Shown piece by piece: positions 45,462 through 53,937 of a DNA stretch of 64,000 nt. The DNA lies in assembly GCF_002556635.1 (NCBI RefSeq), contig NZ_MWMO01000001.1:372001-436000 (forward strand), in the 5' to 3' direction. A model generated the notes under the pieces. The model saw nothing but the letters and a program-made list of their open reading frames with translations. It had not been told where the DNA came from and did not search any database. Numbering within the stretch: the first letter of the stretch is position 1; each line of letters starts with the position of its first letter. A program made the position numbers and the translations under genes. Source of the DNA: Novosphingobium sp. PC22D. Its GTDB lineage: Bacteria > Pseudomonadota > Alphaproteobacteria > Sphingomonadales > Sphingomonadaceae.

Positions 45462-47522
45462 GTGATGAGCAGACCCAGCGACCACCCGTTCTATTCGATG
45501 CACCGCCACGGCTTCGTGCGCGTCGCCACCTCCACTCCGCATGTGCGGCCCGCGGACGTGGCGCACAATCGGGATGCGATCCTTGCCGAGGCGCGGCGCG
45601 CGCACGCCGCGCAGGTCGATCTGCTGGTCCTGCCCGAACTGTGCCTTTCGGGCTACGCGATCGACGACCTGCACTTGCAGGCGGCGATGATCGAGGCGGT
45701 CGAGGCGGCGCTCGGCGACATCGCCGCGGCGAGCGAGAGCCTGAGCCCGGTGCTGCTGGTCGGCGCGGCGCTGCATCATCAGGGGCGGCTCTACAATTGC
45801 GCGGTGGTCATCGCGAACGGCGTTCTGCTCGGCGCGGTGCCCAAGTCCTACCTGCCCAACTACCGCGAGTTCTACGAGAAACGCTGGTTCGCGCCGGGGC
45901 TGGGGATCGCCGGGCAATCGATCGCGATCAACGGCGAGGACGTCCCTTTCGGCACCGACCTGCTCTTCGCCTCGCGCCAGCTCAGGCATTTCCGCTTCTT
46001 CGCCGAGATTTGCGAGGACGTGTGGGCGGTGACGCCGCCTTCCAGCCTGGGCGCGCTCGCGGGGGCGACGGTGCTGTGCAACCTTTCGGCCTCGAACATC
46101 GTCATCGGCAAGTCGGACGAGCGCCACCTCTTGTGCCGCTCGCAGTCGGCGCGCGCGGCGGCGGCCTATGTCTACGCCGCGAGCGGACATGGCGAGAGCA
46201 CCACAGACCTCGCCTGGGACGGGCAGGGGATGATCTACGAACTGGGCGACCTGCTCGCCGAAAGCGAGCGCTTCTCGCTCGACCCGCAGCTCTGCTTCGC
46301 CGATGTCGATTGCGAGCGGATCGTCAACGACCGCCTGCGCTTGCCCACCTTCAACGACGCCGCGATCGGGGCGGGGCGGCCCGAGGCGCGCTTCCGCACC
46401 GTGGCCTTCACGCATCGCCCGGCCTGCCACGACATCGGCCTTGCGCGCCCGGTCCGCCGCTTTCCCTTCGTGCCCAACCGGCGCGAACGGCTCGATGCCG
46501 ACTGCTACGAGGCGTTCAACATCCAGGTCGACGGGCTGATGCGGCGGCTCGAGGCGACGCAGGCGAAGTCGCTGGTGATCGGCGTGTCGGGCGGGCTCGA
46601 TTCGACTCACGCGCTGATCGTCGCGGCCAAGTGCTGCGACCGGCTCGGCCTGCCGCGCGCCACGATCCGCGGCTATACCATGCCCGGCTTCGCGACGAGC
46701 GAGCACACCAAGTCGAACGCGTGGAAGCTGATGGAGGCGCTCGGCATCGCGGCCGAGGAAATCGACATCCGGCCCGCCGCCACGAAGATGCTCGAGGACA
46801 TCGGTCATCCCTACGCCGGCGGGGAGAATGTCTACGATACCACGTTCGAGAACGTGCAGGCGGGCCTGAGGACCGACTACCTGTTCCGTCTTGCCGGTCG
46901 GCACAACGGCTTCGTGATCGGCACCGGCGACTTGTCCGAACTCGCGCTCGGCTGGTGCACGTACGGTGTCGGCGACCAGATGAGCCACTACGCGGTCAAC
47001 GCGGGCGTGCCCAAGACGCTGATCCAGTACCTCATCCGCTGGACGACCACGACCGCGCAGTTCGATGCGGAAACCGACGCGGTCCTGCTCGCGATCCTGG
47101 GCACCGAGATCTCGCCCGAACTGGTGCCCGCGGGCGACGACGGGGCGATCCAGTCGACCGAGGACATGATCGGGCCTTACGAGCTTAACGACTTCTTCCT
47201 GCATCACGTCATGCGCTTCGGGCAGCGCCCCTCGAAAGTCGCCTTCCTCGCGTGGCACGCCTGGCGCGACGCGAGCGAGGGGGCCTGGCCCGAAGGCTTT
47301 CCGGAAGAGCTGAAGAACGCCTATCCGCTCGACACCATCGCCCAATGGCTCGAAAAGTTCCTGCGGCGCTTCTTCGCGTTCAGCCAGTTCAAGCGTTCGG
47401 CGATACCCAATGGTCCGAAAGTGTCCTCCGGCGGCGCGCTCAGTCCGCGCGGCGACTGGCGTGCGCCGAGCGATGCCAGCGCGGCCGTATGGCTGGACGA
47501 ACTGGCGCGCGGACTGCCCTGA
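45462..47522 (+). CDS. nadE: Glutamine-dependent NAD+ synthetase
   Basis: A 686-residue two-domain enzyme. The N-terminal nitrilase-like glutaminase domain has Glu in LLVLPELCLSGYA, Lys in VPKSYLPNYREFYE and the nucleophile Cys in FAEICEDVW. The C-terminal synthetase domain has the ATP P-loop VIGVSGGLDSTHAL near residue 375 and the lid-region GTGDLSELALGWCTYG. It amidates nicotinate adenine dinucleotide to NAD+. The long C-terminal part and length are those of the bacterial large form. Confidence 0.96.
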   Translation: MMSRPSDHPFYSMHRHGFVRVATSTPHVRPADVAHNRDAILAEARRAHAAQVDLLVLPELCLSGYAIDDLHLQAAMIEAVEAALGDIAAASESLSPVLLVGAALHHQGRLYNCAVVIANGVLLGAVPKSYLPNYREFYEKRWFAPGLGIAGQSIAINGEDVPFGTDLLFASRQLRHFRFFAEICEDVWAVTPPSSLGALAGATVLCNLSASNIVIGKSDERHLLCRSQSARAAAAYVYAASGHGESTTDLAWDGQGMIYELGDLLAESERFSLDPQLCFADVDCERIVNDRLRLPTFNDAAIGAGRPEARFRTVAFTHRPACHDIGLARPVRRFPFVPNRRERLDADCYEAFNIQVDGLMRRLEATQAKSLVIGVSGGLDSTHALIVAAKCCDRLGLPRATIRGYTMPGFATSEHTKSNAWKLMEALGIAAEEIDIRPAATKMLEDIGHPYAGGENVYDTTFENVQAGLRTDYLFRLAGRHNGFVIGTGDLSELALGWCTYGVGDQMSHYAVNAGVPKTLIQYLIRWTTTTAQFDAETDAVLLAILGTEISPELVPAGDDGAIQSTEDMIGPYELNDFFLHHVMRFGQRPSKVAFLAWHAWRDASEGAWPEGFPEELKNAYPLDTIAQWLEKFLRRFFAFSQFKRSAIPNGPKVSSGGALSPRGDWRAPSDASAAVWLDELARGLP

Positions 47523-47623
47523 TCCGCAGCGCATCCGACCGGCAAATGCCGTAAAATTTGGCAGTTAACAGGTTCGTTACCCCGTCGAGGTACCTAATCG
47601 GCACTGCAACAGGGAGACTGCTG

Positions 47624-47950
47624 ATGTTCAAGATCGCCCAGTTGGTCGTGCGCCACAAGGTGCTCATGATCGCTGTCATTGGCCTCGGGGCATATGCCTT
47701 GTCGGGTAACGGGCAGGAAGACGAGGGGCCGTCCAGCCCCTGGTCGAAGGACGCGCCGGTTCAGGCGTCGGCGCATCATGAGGGCGAATCGCTGACCGCC
47801 AAGATCGGCAGCTACGCGAACACGGCCGGCGAATACGCGGCAGAGAATTTCCTGGGCGACAAGGATCTCAATCCGATCGCGCTGGGCAAGGATGCCGTCG
47901 GCAACTTCGAGAAGACCAACGACGCGATGGCCAAGGCCAACGGCAACTGA
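47624..47950 (+). CDS. Small hypothetical membrane-anchored protein
   Basis: A 108-residue protein starting MFKIAQLVVRHKVLMIAVIG, one N-terminal membrane helix, then a hydrophilic tail (SLTAKIGSYANTAGEYAAEN, GKDAVGNFEKTNDAMAKANG). The ribosome-binding site AGGGAGA precedes the ATG. I know of similar uncharacterised proteins in sphingomonads. It faces the psp operon convergently. Confidence 0.68.
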   Translation: MFKIAQLVVRHKVLMIAVIGLGAYALSGNGQEDEGPSSPWSKDAPVQASAHHEGESLTAKIGSYANTAGEYAAENFLGDKDLNPIALGKDAVGNFEKTNDAMAKANGN

Positions 47951-48050
47951 CACGCCGGACGGGCTCTGCGGCCCGGCTCCATGCGATCGGCGCGAGCGGG
48001 GGTAGTCTTGCGCCGTCCCGACCCGGGCCGGCAGGCCGGACATTCGCCTC

Positions 48051-48284
48051 CTAGTCGCGCAGCGACTCGATCTTGCGCGCCAGTTCGGCTTCGTTGCGAT
48101 CGTCGGTGGCGATGCGTTCGAGCACCGCGATCCGCTTGCGCAACTCCTCCACTTCGCGGTCGATTTCCGGTTCGCGGGCGATCGACGATGGCGCTTTTCC
48201 GCCAACCTTGCGGTACTTCTGCGCACGCAGCCACACGACGGCCGCGATCAGGAAGATGACGACGAGGGCGTCCCAGAATCCCAT
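48051..48284 (-). CDS. PspB-like envelope stress protein (copy 4)
   Basis: A 77-residue protein: one N-terminal membrane helix (FWDALVVIFLIAAVVWLRAQKY) and a coiled-coil tail ending in KRIAVLERIATDDRNEAEL. It is the shortest of four tandem paralogues and the last gene of the psp operon, and the family pattern LExIxTD is kept. PspB proteins normally work with PspC at the inner membrane to sense damage and control PspA. Confidence 0.78.
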   Translation of the reverse strand: MGFWDALVVIFLIAAVVWLRAQKYRKVGGKAPSSIAREPEIDREVEELRKRIAVLERIATDDRNEAELARKIESLRD

Positions 48285-48285
48285 G

Positions 48286-48606
48286 TTACTGCGCGGCCTC
48301 CTGTCCGGCGGGCTGCTTTGCGCCCAAGGCGTCGATCTCGCGGGCGACGGTATAGCCGCTGTCGGTGACGATGGTCTCGAGCGCGGCGGCGCGCTGCTCG
48401 ATCGCGTCGAGCCGCTTGCGCAGCGCCTTGTTCTCCTCGCGCAGTTCGGCGAGCGCCTGATCGGATCGTTCGATGCGTTCGGTCTTGCCGCCCCACTCGT
48501 CCTCGAGCGCGTAACCGTGGCGGGCGCGGATGTAGTTGTTGATCAGCCAGCCGCCGTAGCACAGCGCGATGATGGCGAGGACGAGGTAGGGGCCTCCCAA
48601 ACTCAT
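48286..48606 (-). CDS. PspB-like envelope stress protein (copy 3)
   Basis: A 106-residue paralogue: membrane helix YLVLAIIALCYGGWLINNYI, then ARHGYALEDEWG and a coiled coil with ALETIVTDSGYTVAREIDAL. It is most similar to copy 2 (shared RxRHGYxLExxWG and TD-GxxVAREIxAL), so these two probably arose by a recent duplication. A 1-bp gap separates it from copy 4. Confidence 0.78.
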   Translation of the reverse strand: MSLGGPYLVLAIIALCYGGWLINNYIRARHGYALEDEWGGKTERIERSDQALAELREENKALRKRLDAIEQRAAALETIVTDSGYTVAREIDALGAKQPAGQEAAQ

Positions 48607-48616
48607 GTCCCGTCTC

Positions 48617-48943
48617 CTAGTTGGCGCGCTCGGTGCGCAGCGCTTCGATTTCGCGTGCGACGTTGAAACCGCGATCGGTGACGATTCGCTCGACCGTCTC
48701 GAGCCGCTCGCGCATCGCGCTGACCTCGGCTCGCAATTGCGCGTTCTCCTGGGTTATCAGCCCGATCCGCGCCTGGGCTTCCTTGTCGGAGGACGGGTAG
48801 ACCGATTTGCCCCAGGAGTTTTCCAGCGGATAGCCGTGGCGCATCCGCAGCCAGTTGTTGAAGATCCACCCGGCGGTGAAGACCACGCTGCCCACGATCA
48901 CGGCGGGGGCCAGGGCGTCGATTGTCATAGCATCCAGGGCCAT
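48617..48943 (-). CDS. PspB-like envelope stress protein (copy 2)
   Basis: A 108-residue paralogue: helix APAVIVGSVVFTAGWIFNNW, RMRHGYPLENSWG, and coiled coil ETVERIVTDRGFNVAREIEAL. It shares the RHGYxLE motif with copy 3. It is 10 bp from copy 3 and 14 bp from copy 1, all in one operon. Confidence 0.78.
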   Translation of the reverse strand: MALDAMTIDALAPAVIVGSVVFTAGWIFNNWLRMRHGYPLENSWGKSVYPSSDKEAQARIGLITQENAQLRAEVSAMRERLETVERIVTDRGFNVAREIEALRTERAN

Positions 48944-48957
48944 TGTCTCGATGTTCC

Positions 48958-49245
48958 TCAGTTGATCTTGCGGTCGCGCGCCGACTCGCGCAGTTCCTCG
49001 ACCTTCTTCTGGTCCTTGAGCGCTTCGATCTGCAGCGCGACGTCATAGCTGCCGTCGGTCACGATCCGTTCGAGCACGCGAATGCGCTCTTCGAGTTCGG
49101 CGTTGCTCGCGGCATATTGCGCGGCCTTTTCGGCGGTCTGCTGCACGCCCAGTTCGGCCATCTTGCGCTGGTGTTTCGTCCACACGATGAACGAGACCAT
49201 CAGGAAGGGCGCGAGCGGGATGAGCAGGGCTAGAATGTTTTGCAT
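48958..49245 (-). CDS. pspB: PspB-like envelope stress protein (copy 1)
   Basis: A 95-residue protein closest to classical PspB. It starts MQNILALLIPLAPFLMVSFI with one membrane helix, then a coiled coil with IRVLERIVTDGSYDVALQIE. It lies 33 bp after pspC. The shared LERIVTDG core links it to copies 2-4. Confidence 0.82.
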   Translation of the reverse strand: MQNILALLIPLAPFLMVSFIVWTKHQRKMAELGVQQTAEKAAQYAASNAELEERIRVLERIVTDGSYDVALQIEALKDQKKVEELRESARDRKIN

Positions 49246-49278
49246 CGTCTTGTTCCTCGCAGAGTCCCGTTCGCCCGA

Positions 49279-49653
49279 TCAGCGCAGGCTGTCGATCTCG
49301 GCGGCGAGCCGCGAGTTGCTGCTCGTGTTGGCCGCGTAATAGCGCTCGACGTCGCTCACCCGGCGGTCGATGTCCGACAGGTCGGAATAGGTCGCGCTGC
49401 GGCCGTTGCGTCGGCGCATCTTGCGCAGCAGGCGCTCTTCCTCGGCTTCCGAGTAGAGGTAGCTGGGCTTCTTGTCGGCGATCATGGCCGTCGCGATATA
49501 GATCGGGATGGTGATGAACGAGACGAAGATCGTCAGCAGCACTGCCGCCACGCGCACCCAGACCGCGTCGACTCCGGTGTAGTCGGCGATGCCCGAGCAG
49601 ACGCCCGAAAGCTTGGAATTGGCCTTGTCGAGATAAAATTGTCCGCGTGCCAC
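49279..49653 (-). CDS. pspC: Phage shock protein C
   Basis: A 124-residue PspC-domain protein: FYLDKANSKLSGVCSGIADY and VWVRVAAVLLTIFVSFITIP, the conserved PspC core with a membrane helix, then a hydrophilic C-terminal tail ending in SSNSRLAAEIDSLR. The GTG start at 49653 is preceded by AAGGGAA. It acts with PspB as the membrane sensor of the Psp response. Confidence 0.9.
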   Translation of the reverse strand: MARGQFYLDKANSKLSGVCSGIADYTGVDAVWVRVAAVLLTIFVSFITIPIYIATAMIADKKPSYLYSEAEEERLLRKMRRRNGRSATYSDLSDIDRRVSDVERYYAANTSSNSRLAAEIDSLR

Positions 49654-49760
49654 GTGTGTTTCCCTTCCCTCTTCACGCGCTCCTCGCGCGTCCTGCCCCG
49701 CGAATATAACCCATTCCGGCTGACCGCGCACGGGGCGCTGCGCGGCCTGCCGGGCGGCGC

Positions 49761-50471
49761 TCAGTCGGCGGCCGGCTTGGGGGTTTCGTCCGAAGCAGGG
49801 GTCTGCCCGGCCATCTTCCGCTTGAGCTTGGCGAGATCGTCCTCGATCTTGTCGCCCGCGGCGAGCGCGTCGATTTCCTCGGACAGCGTCGGCTGCCGGC
49901 GGTCGTCGCCCATGCTCATCGCCTCCGCGCGGCCTTCGGCGTAGTCGACCCGGCGTTCGAGCTGATCGAACCGGACCATTGCATCGTCGACCCGCTCGCT
50001 CGAAAGCAGCGAGCGCAGCTTGACGCGGTTCTCCGCGCTTTGCAGCCGCGCGGCGATCGAGTTCTGGCGGGCGCGGGCCTCGCGCAGGCGGCTCTGCAGC
50101 TTCTCGATGTCCTGCTCGTAGGCGCGCAGCGCGTCGTCGAGCACGGAGATCTCTTCGCCGAGCTGGTCGGCCATGTCGCCGGCCTTCTTCTTCTCGAGCA
50201 GCGCGGCGCGAGCGAGATCCTCGCGGCCCTTGCTGAGCGCGAGTTCGGCCTTCTCCTCCCAGTCTTCCTGGAGCTTGCGCAGGCGCGTCACGTGGCGGCG
50301 CATCTCCTTCTGGTCGGCGATGGTGCGCGCGCTGCTGGTGCGGACCTCGACGAGCGTCTCTTCCATCTCGAGGATGATCAGGCGGATCATCTTCGCGGGG
50401 TCTTCCGCCTTGTCGAGCATGTCGTTGAAGTTGGCGGCGATGATGTCGCGCGTGCGGGAGAAGATACCCAT
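49761..50471 (-). CDS. pspA: Phage shock protein A (PspA/IM30 family)
   Basis: A 236-residue ESCRT-III-like membrane-repair and PspF-inhibiting protein. It starts MGIFSRTRDIIAANFNDMLD with amphipathic helix 0, then DPAKMIRLIILEMEETLVEV, and is nearly all alpha-helical. The ATG at 50471 follows AAAGGA, the best ribosome-binding site. The same frame stays open upstream to an ATG at 50660 that overlaps the stop of the small leader gene, so a 63-residue N-terminal extension is formally possible but would bury helix 0. Confidence 0.93.
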   Translation of the reverse strand: MGIFSRTRDIIAANFNDMLDKAEDPAKMIRLIILEMEETLVEVRTSSARTIADQKEMRRHVTRLRKLQEDWEEKAELALSKGREDLARAALLEKKKAGDMADQLGEEISVLDDALRAYEQDIEKLQSRLREARARQNSIAARLQSAENRVKLRSLLSSERVDDAMVRFDQLERRVDYAEGRAEAMSMGDDRRQPTLSEEIDALAAGDKIEDDLAKLKRKMAGQTPASDETPKPAAD

Positions 50472-50656
50472 CCTCGGTGTTCCTTTTGTATAGGTGGGGC
50501 CGTTGTAGCCAAAGCGGGACCGGGCCGAACCGGCGAAGCGCGGATACGAAGCCGGACGGACCGTATCGTCGTTGGCGTGATCCGCATCGCCCGTCGCCGC
50601 TCCGGCAAAGGGAACCTGTTCCCTTTGCAGAACTTCGATCTCTGCGTCGAGCCTGC

Positions 50657-50836
50657 TCATGCGAGCTGGACCTTTTCACACGGCGTGGCGGCATAGGCCT
50701 TGGGCGCGCCGAGCTGGTCCGACATGACCAGAAGGTTGAGACCGCCCATCGCGAGCAGGCTCGCGAAGATCGCGCAGTCGAGCTTGCTCCTGAGCAGATT
50801 GCTGGTCCTGAACATGCTGTCCTTGCGAAGTGACAT
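50657..50836 (-). CDS. 59-residue membrane protein, first gene of the psp operon
   Basis: A small protein (MSLRKDSMFRTSNLLRSKLD) with one membrane helix (CAIFASLLAMGGLNLLVMSD) and a short tail ending TPCEKVQLA. I do not recognise it; its length and single span recall PspD/PspG-type accessory proteins, but sequence similarity is not obvious. It lies about 50 bp after a sigma-54 promoter and before pspA, so it is induced together with the Psp system. Confidence 0.72.
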   Translation of the reverse strand: MSLRKDSMFRTSNLLRSKLDCAIFASLLAMGGLNLLVMSDQLGAPKAYAATPCEKVQLA

Positions 50837-50885
50837 GGCGAATTTCCCCTTGGCTTGCGATTGCGTTGGCTTGTGCGAACTACTC

Positions 50886-50902
50886 AGCAAGGGGTGTGCC
50901 AA
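50886..50902 (-). promoter_or_regulatory. Sigma-54 promoter of the psp operon
   Basis: The minus strand reads TTGGCAC-acccc-TTGCT, a match to the -24/-12 consensus TGGCAC-N5-TTGCW with correct spacing. It lies about 50 bp upstream of the 59-residue leader gene. The divergent pspF gene supplies the matching enhancer-binding protein. Confidence 0.9.
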
Positions 50903-50995
50903 ACCGCGAAAAGCCCGAAGCTACTCGGTTTCGCAAGATAGCTTTCAATGCAGGGCCGATAGGAATTGCCAAATCTTGGTGAAATTCACTAATAG

Positions 50996-52048
50996 ATGGG
51001 AATGGATCGTGACGTTCAGTTCATCGGCCAGTCGACCGCCTTCCTCGATGCGGTCGAGCGGGCCAGCCATGCGGCGCCGATGGGGCGGCCGGTGCTGGTC
51101 ATCGGCGAGCGCGGCACGGGCAAGGAGCTGATCGCCCAGCGGCTCCATCGCTTGTCCCCGCGCTGGGGCGAGGCGCTCGTCACCGTCAATTGCGCGGCGC
51201 TGCCCGAAACGCTGATCGAGGCCGAACTGTTCGGGCACGAGGCGGGCGCCTTCACCGGCGCCGCGCGCGCGCGCGCGGGGCGGTTCGAGGAAGCCGACCG
51301 TGGCACGCTGTTTCTCGACGAGATCGGGACGCTGTCGATGGCGGCGCAGGAACGGCTGCTGCGCGCGGTCGAGTACGGCGAAGTCACGCGCATCGGCAAC
51401 TCGCGGCCGATCTCGGTCGACGTGCGCATCGTTGGCGCGACCAATGCCGACTTGCCCGCGATGGTCGAGCAAGGTCGCTTCCGCGCCGACCTGCTCGACC
51501 GGCTGAGCTTCGAGGTCGTGACGCTGCCGCCGTTGCGCGCGCGTGAAGGCGACGTGTCCGAACTCGTCGACTTCTACGGGCGGCGCATGGCGTCCGAACT
51601 GGGCTGGACCGAGTGGCCGGGTTTCACCGGCGAGGCGATGGACGCGCTCGAGGCCTATCCGTGGCCGGGCAACGTGCGCGAATTGCGCAATGCCGTCGAA
51701 CGCGCGGTCTATCGCTGGGACGATCCCTACCATCCCATCGCACAGGTCGTGTTCGATCCGTTCGAGAGCCCCTGGCAGCCGCATGCCGGGGCGCCGCCCG
51801 CCGGTGCCGCCGAATCGGCCGGACCGGACGAGGCCGAAGGCCGCGATCCCTCGCCCGCGACGACCGAACCCTGCCGCGACCTGCGCGCCGCGGTCGAGGC
51901 TTACGAACGCACGCTCGTGTCGGAGGCGATGACGCGCCATCGCTGGAACCAGCGCCGCGCCGCCAAGGCACTCGGCCTCACCTACGACCAACTGCGTCAT
52001 TGTCTGAAGAAGCACGCGCTTCTGGATGAGCCGGTGTCACCTTCATGA
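50996..52048 (+). CDS. pspF: PspF-type sigma-54 enhancer-binding protein
   Basis: A 350-residue AAA+ activator. Walker A is VIGERGTGKE near residue 36, the sigma-54 loop GAFTGA is present (GHEAGAFTGAARAR), Walker B is GTLFLDEIG, and the C-terminal Fis-type helix-turn-helix is RWNQRRAAKALGLTYDQLRH. As in other PspF proteins it has no N-terminal regulatory domain, so its activity should be held back by PspA. It is divergent from the psp operon. An ATG at 51002 is an alternative start. Confidence 0.93.
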   Translation: MGMDRDVQFIGQSTAFLDAVERASHAAPMGRPVLVIGERGTGKELIAQRLHRLSPRWGEALVTVNCAALPETLIEAELFGHEAGAFTGAARARAGRFEEADRGTLFLDEIGTLSMAAQERLLRAVEYGEVTRIGNSRPISVDVRIVGATNADLPAMVEQGRFRADLLDRLSFEVVTLPPLRAREGDVSELVDFYGRRMASELGWTEWPGFTGEAMDALEAYPWPGNVRELRNAVERAVYRWDDPYHPIAQVVFDPFESPWQPHAGAPPAGAAESAGPDEAEGRDPSPATTEPCRDLRAAVEAYERTLVSEAMTRHRWNQRRAAKALGLTYDQLRHCLKKHALLDEPVSPS

Positions 52049-52133
52049 AGCTGGCGTCGCGATGGCGAACGGGGTAAATATCCGGTCAACCATGGCCGTG
52101 GAAATCGAGCAGGCCCAGCATTTGTGAGCTGAC

Positions 52134-52652
52134 ATGAGACCGGATCCCGTTTTCGATCCCTTAATCGCGCATGACATGATCGAAAGGCTTTCTGCCAAGC
52201 AGGTCGAGGTTCTCGATCTTCTTCTGCTCCATCGCACCACCAAGGAAATCGCGCGCGAGCTCGCGATCGCGCCCAATACCGTCGATCAGCGCATCGCAGG
52301 CGTGCGCGAGAAATGGGGCACGCGCGATCGCAAGCAGACCGCGCGGGTCTATGCCGCCGCGCTGGAGATATGTGGACAATCCCCATGTGGACTTTCACGT
52401 CTCAACGCCGACGACGAACTCGGGGAACCGTTCGGGCAGGACCTGACGGTCGATCCGGTCTTCACGCTTTCCGATGTCGCGCCGATCCTGCGCGACGGAA
52501 GCTGGGGTGATCGGCCGACGGGCCTGGAGGCACTCGATGCACGGTTCGGTCGGCTGGGTCGCGTTACGGCGATTCTCCTGCTGGCGCTGGTGCTGGTCCT
52601 GACGATCGTGTCGTCGCTGGCCATCGCCAATGCGCTGAACGAGCTGATGTGA
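52134..52652 (+). CDS. LuxR-type HTH regulator with a C-terminal membrane helix
   Basis: A 172-residue protein. The N-terminal LuxR/GerE helix-turn-helix is clear (LSAKQVEVLDLLLLHRTTKE, ELAIAPNTVDQRIAGVREKW). The C-terminus is a membrane helix (VTAILLLALVLVLTIVSSLA). It would thus be a DNA-binding protein tethered to the membrane by its tail. Related tail-anchored regulators seem common in sphingomonads. It is the first gene of a five-gene set ending at 54327. Confidence 0.82.
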   Translation: MRPDPVFDPLIAHDMIERLSAKQVEVLDLLLLHRTTKEIARELAIAPNTVDQRIAGVREKWGTRDRKQTARVYAAALEICGQSPCGLSRLNADDELGEPFGQDLTVDPVFTLSDVAPILRDGSWGDRPTGLEALDARFGRLGRVTAILLLALVLVLTIVSSLAIANALNELM

Positions 52653-52717
52653 TTTCAAGCGAGGCCTTCGTGTACCAACCGGCGCACCGCGCCGCTTCGA
52701 ACCGGAGACACCGGAAC

Positions 52718-53038
52718 ATGGAATCTGAAATCTCGACCCTGCGGGTGGTCCGCAAGCTCAAGTCGGTCGAAACCGGCCTCGACGAACTCCTCGCCCAGGC
52801 GGCGGACCTGATGGCCCAGATCTCGCGAGCGCGCGTCAGCGACGATCGCTCGATGCTCGAAGGCCAGCGCCCGATCGCGCGGATCGCCTCGATGCAGCAG
52901 AACCTGGTCGAAGCGCGCTCGGACATCGTCCGGGTCCATGCCGACCTCGCGAAGATCCTGGCGGGGACGAAGGATATCCCCACCAACTGTCCGCAACAGG
53001 CCTTCTACGGTCCCGAAGACGTGACCAGCGCGGCCTGA
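52718..53038 (+). CDS. Small coiled-coil hypothetical protein
   Basis: A 106-residue helical protein (MESEISTLRVVRKLKSVETG, LLAQAADLMAQISRARV) with no membrane segment or signal peptide. I do not recognise the family. Possible partner of the membrane-tethered regulator upstream or of the membrane protein 20 bp downstream. Confidence 0.65.
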   Translation: MESEISTLRVVRKLKSVETGLDELLAQAADLMAQISRARVSDDRSMLEGQRPIARIASMQQNLVEARSDIVRVHADLAKILAGTKDIPTNCPQQAFYGPEDVTSAA

Positions 53039-53058
53039 TCACGAAGAGAGGAGGGCGC

Positions 53059-53571
53059 GTGGAATTCGAACTGGGATCTACCAAGATCCTGACATTTCAC
53101 GTTCTGCTCGTCCTCTCCGTGATACTCGCGGTCTGGAAGGGGGACGCGCCCGAGCGCTGTGGTGCCGCCGTCGTCATGGCGATGGATTGCCTGCAGCTCG
53201 GGAGCATCCTGTTCATTCCACGGGTCTACATCGCGGTCGACATGGTCTCGGTCGTGGTTGATGGCGTGGGCTTCCTGGGCTTCGCCGCGATCGCCGTGCA
53301 TGCCATGAGGATCTGGCCCCTATGGGCGGCAGCCCTTCAACTCATAAGCTTAAGCGCCCACTTCGCGCGGCACTTCGAGATCGACGTCGAGCCGATGGTC
53401 TACGCGGTGATGAAGAGCGCGCCGACGTTTCTGGTGATCGTGGTCCTGCTGATCGGAACGCTGGTGAACTGGCTGAGGCGCGCAAGGCGCGGCTCGGTGC
53501 CTTCCTGGCAGACCTGGCCCGCGAGAGGCGGCAGGTCCGGCAGATCGAATTCGACCACGTCGCGGCGTTAG
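53059..53571 (+). CDS. Multi-span membrane protein of unknown function
   Basis: A 170-residue protein with about four hydrophobic segments (ILTFHVLLVLSVILAVWKG, CLQLGSILFIPRVYIAVDMV, ALQLISLSAH, APTFLVIVVLLIGTLVNWLR). The GTG start at 53059 follows GAGAGGAGG. The last ~30 residues are rich in Arg, Ser, Trp and Gly and look like out-of-frame sequence, while the next protein's frame reads as well-formed helix across the same bases. An indel fusing or separating the two genes is possible. Confidence 0.68.
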   Translation: MEFELGSTKILTFHVLLVLSVILAVWKGDAPERCGAAVVMAMDCLQLGSILFIPRVYIAVDMVSVVVDGVGFLGFAAIAVHAMRIWPLWAAALQLISLSAHFARHFEIDVEPMVYAVMKSAPTFLVIVVLLIGTLVNWLRRARRGSVPSWQTWPARGGRSGRSNSTTSRR

Positions 53572-53588
53572 TCGACCTGCTCGGACCG

Positions 53589-53936
53589 ATGACGACCGAG
53601 ATCCTCGTTCAGATCTGCTACGACGGGCAAGGACGCTGCTGCGGCACCCAGGTTCTTTTCAACGTCCTTGGCGGGGCTTTCGCCGGTTGCCATCGTGCGC
53701 TCGTCGAGCGCGGCTTTGCCACCCGCGCGCGCGGCTATCTTCTGGTTCACAACCACCCATCGGGCCGGGCGCTGCCCAGTTCGCAGGATATCGGCGCCAC
53801 GCGCGCCATCGTCGCCGTTTCGGGGGCGGTCGGCTTCGAGGTGGGCGATCATCTGATCGTCGCCGGTCGCGATGCGGTGAGCATGCGGCGTCTCGGAGCG
53901 CTGCGCGCGCGGCCACGACATACGGGAGACAAATGA
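53589..53936 (+). CDS. JAB/JAMM (MPN+) domain protein, RadC-like
   Basis: At least 115 residues of a RadC-type JAB domain. The metal motif LVHNHPSGRALPSSQD fits the JAMM pattern H-x-H-x7-S-x2-D exactly. The preceding strand region (TTEILVQICYDGQGRCCGTQ) and the final VGDHLIVAGRDAVSMR also match RadC. I give the first good ATG. The frame is open upstream to 53322 and the codons just before (ARKARLGAFLADLARERRQV) look like genuine helix, so the natural start may lie inside the preceding gene. The family includes metallopeptidases; the activity here is unproven. Confidence 0.75.
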   Translation: MTTEILVQICYDGQGRCCGTQVLFNVLGGAFAGCHRALVERGFATRARGYLLVHNHPSGRALPSSQDIGATRAIVAVSGAVGFEVGDHLIVAGRDAVSMRRLGALRARPRHTGDK

Positions 53937-53937
53937 T

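Noticed and set aside
44721..47534. A 937-codon open frame on the minus strand opposite nadE
   Set aside because: Antisense of the strongly supported NAD+ synthetase; no recognisable motif except the tail that belongs to sufE and DUF454 in other frames.
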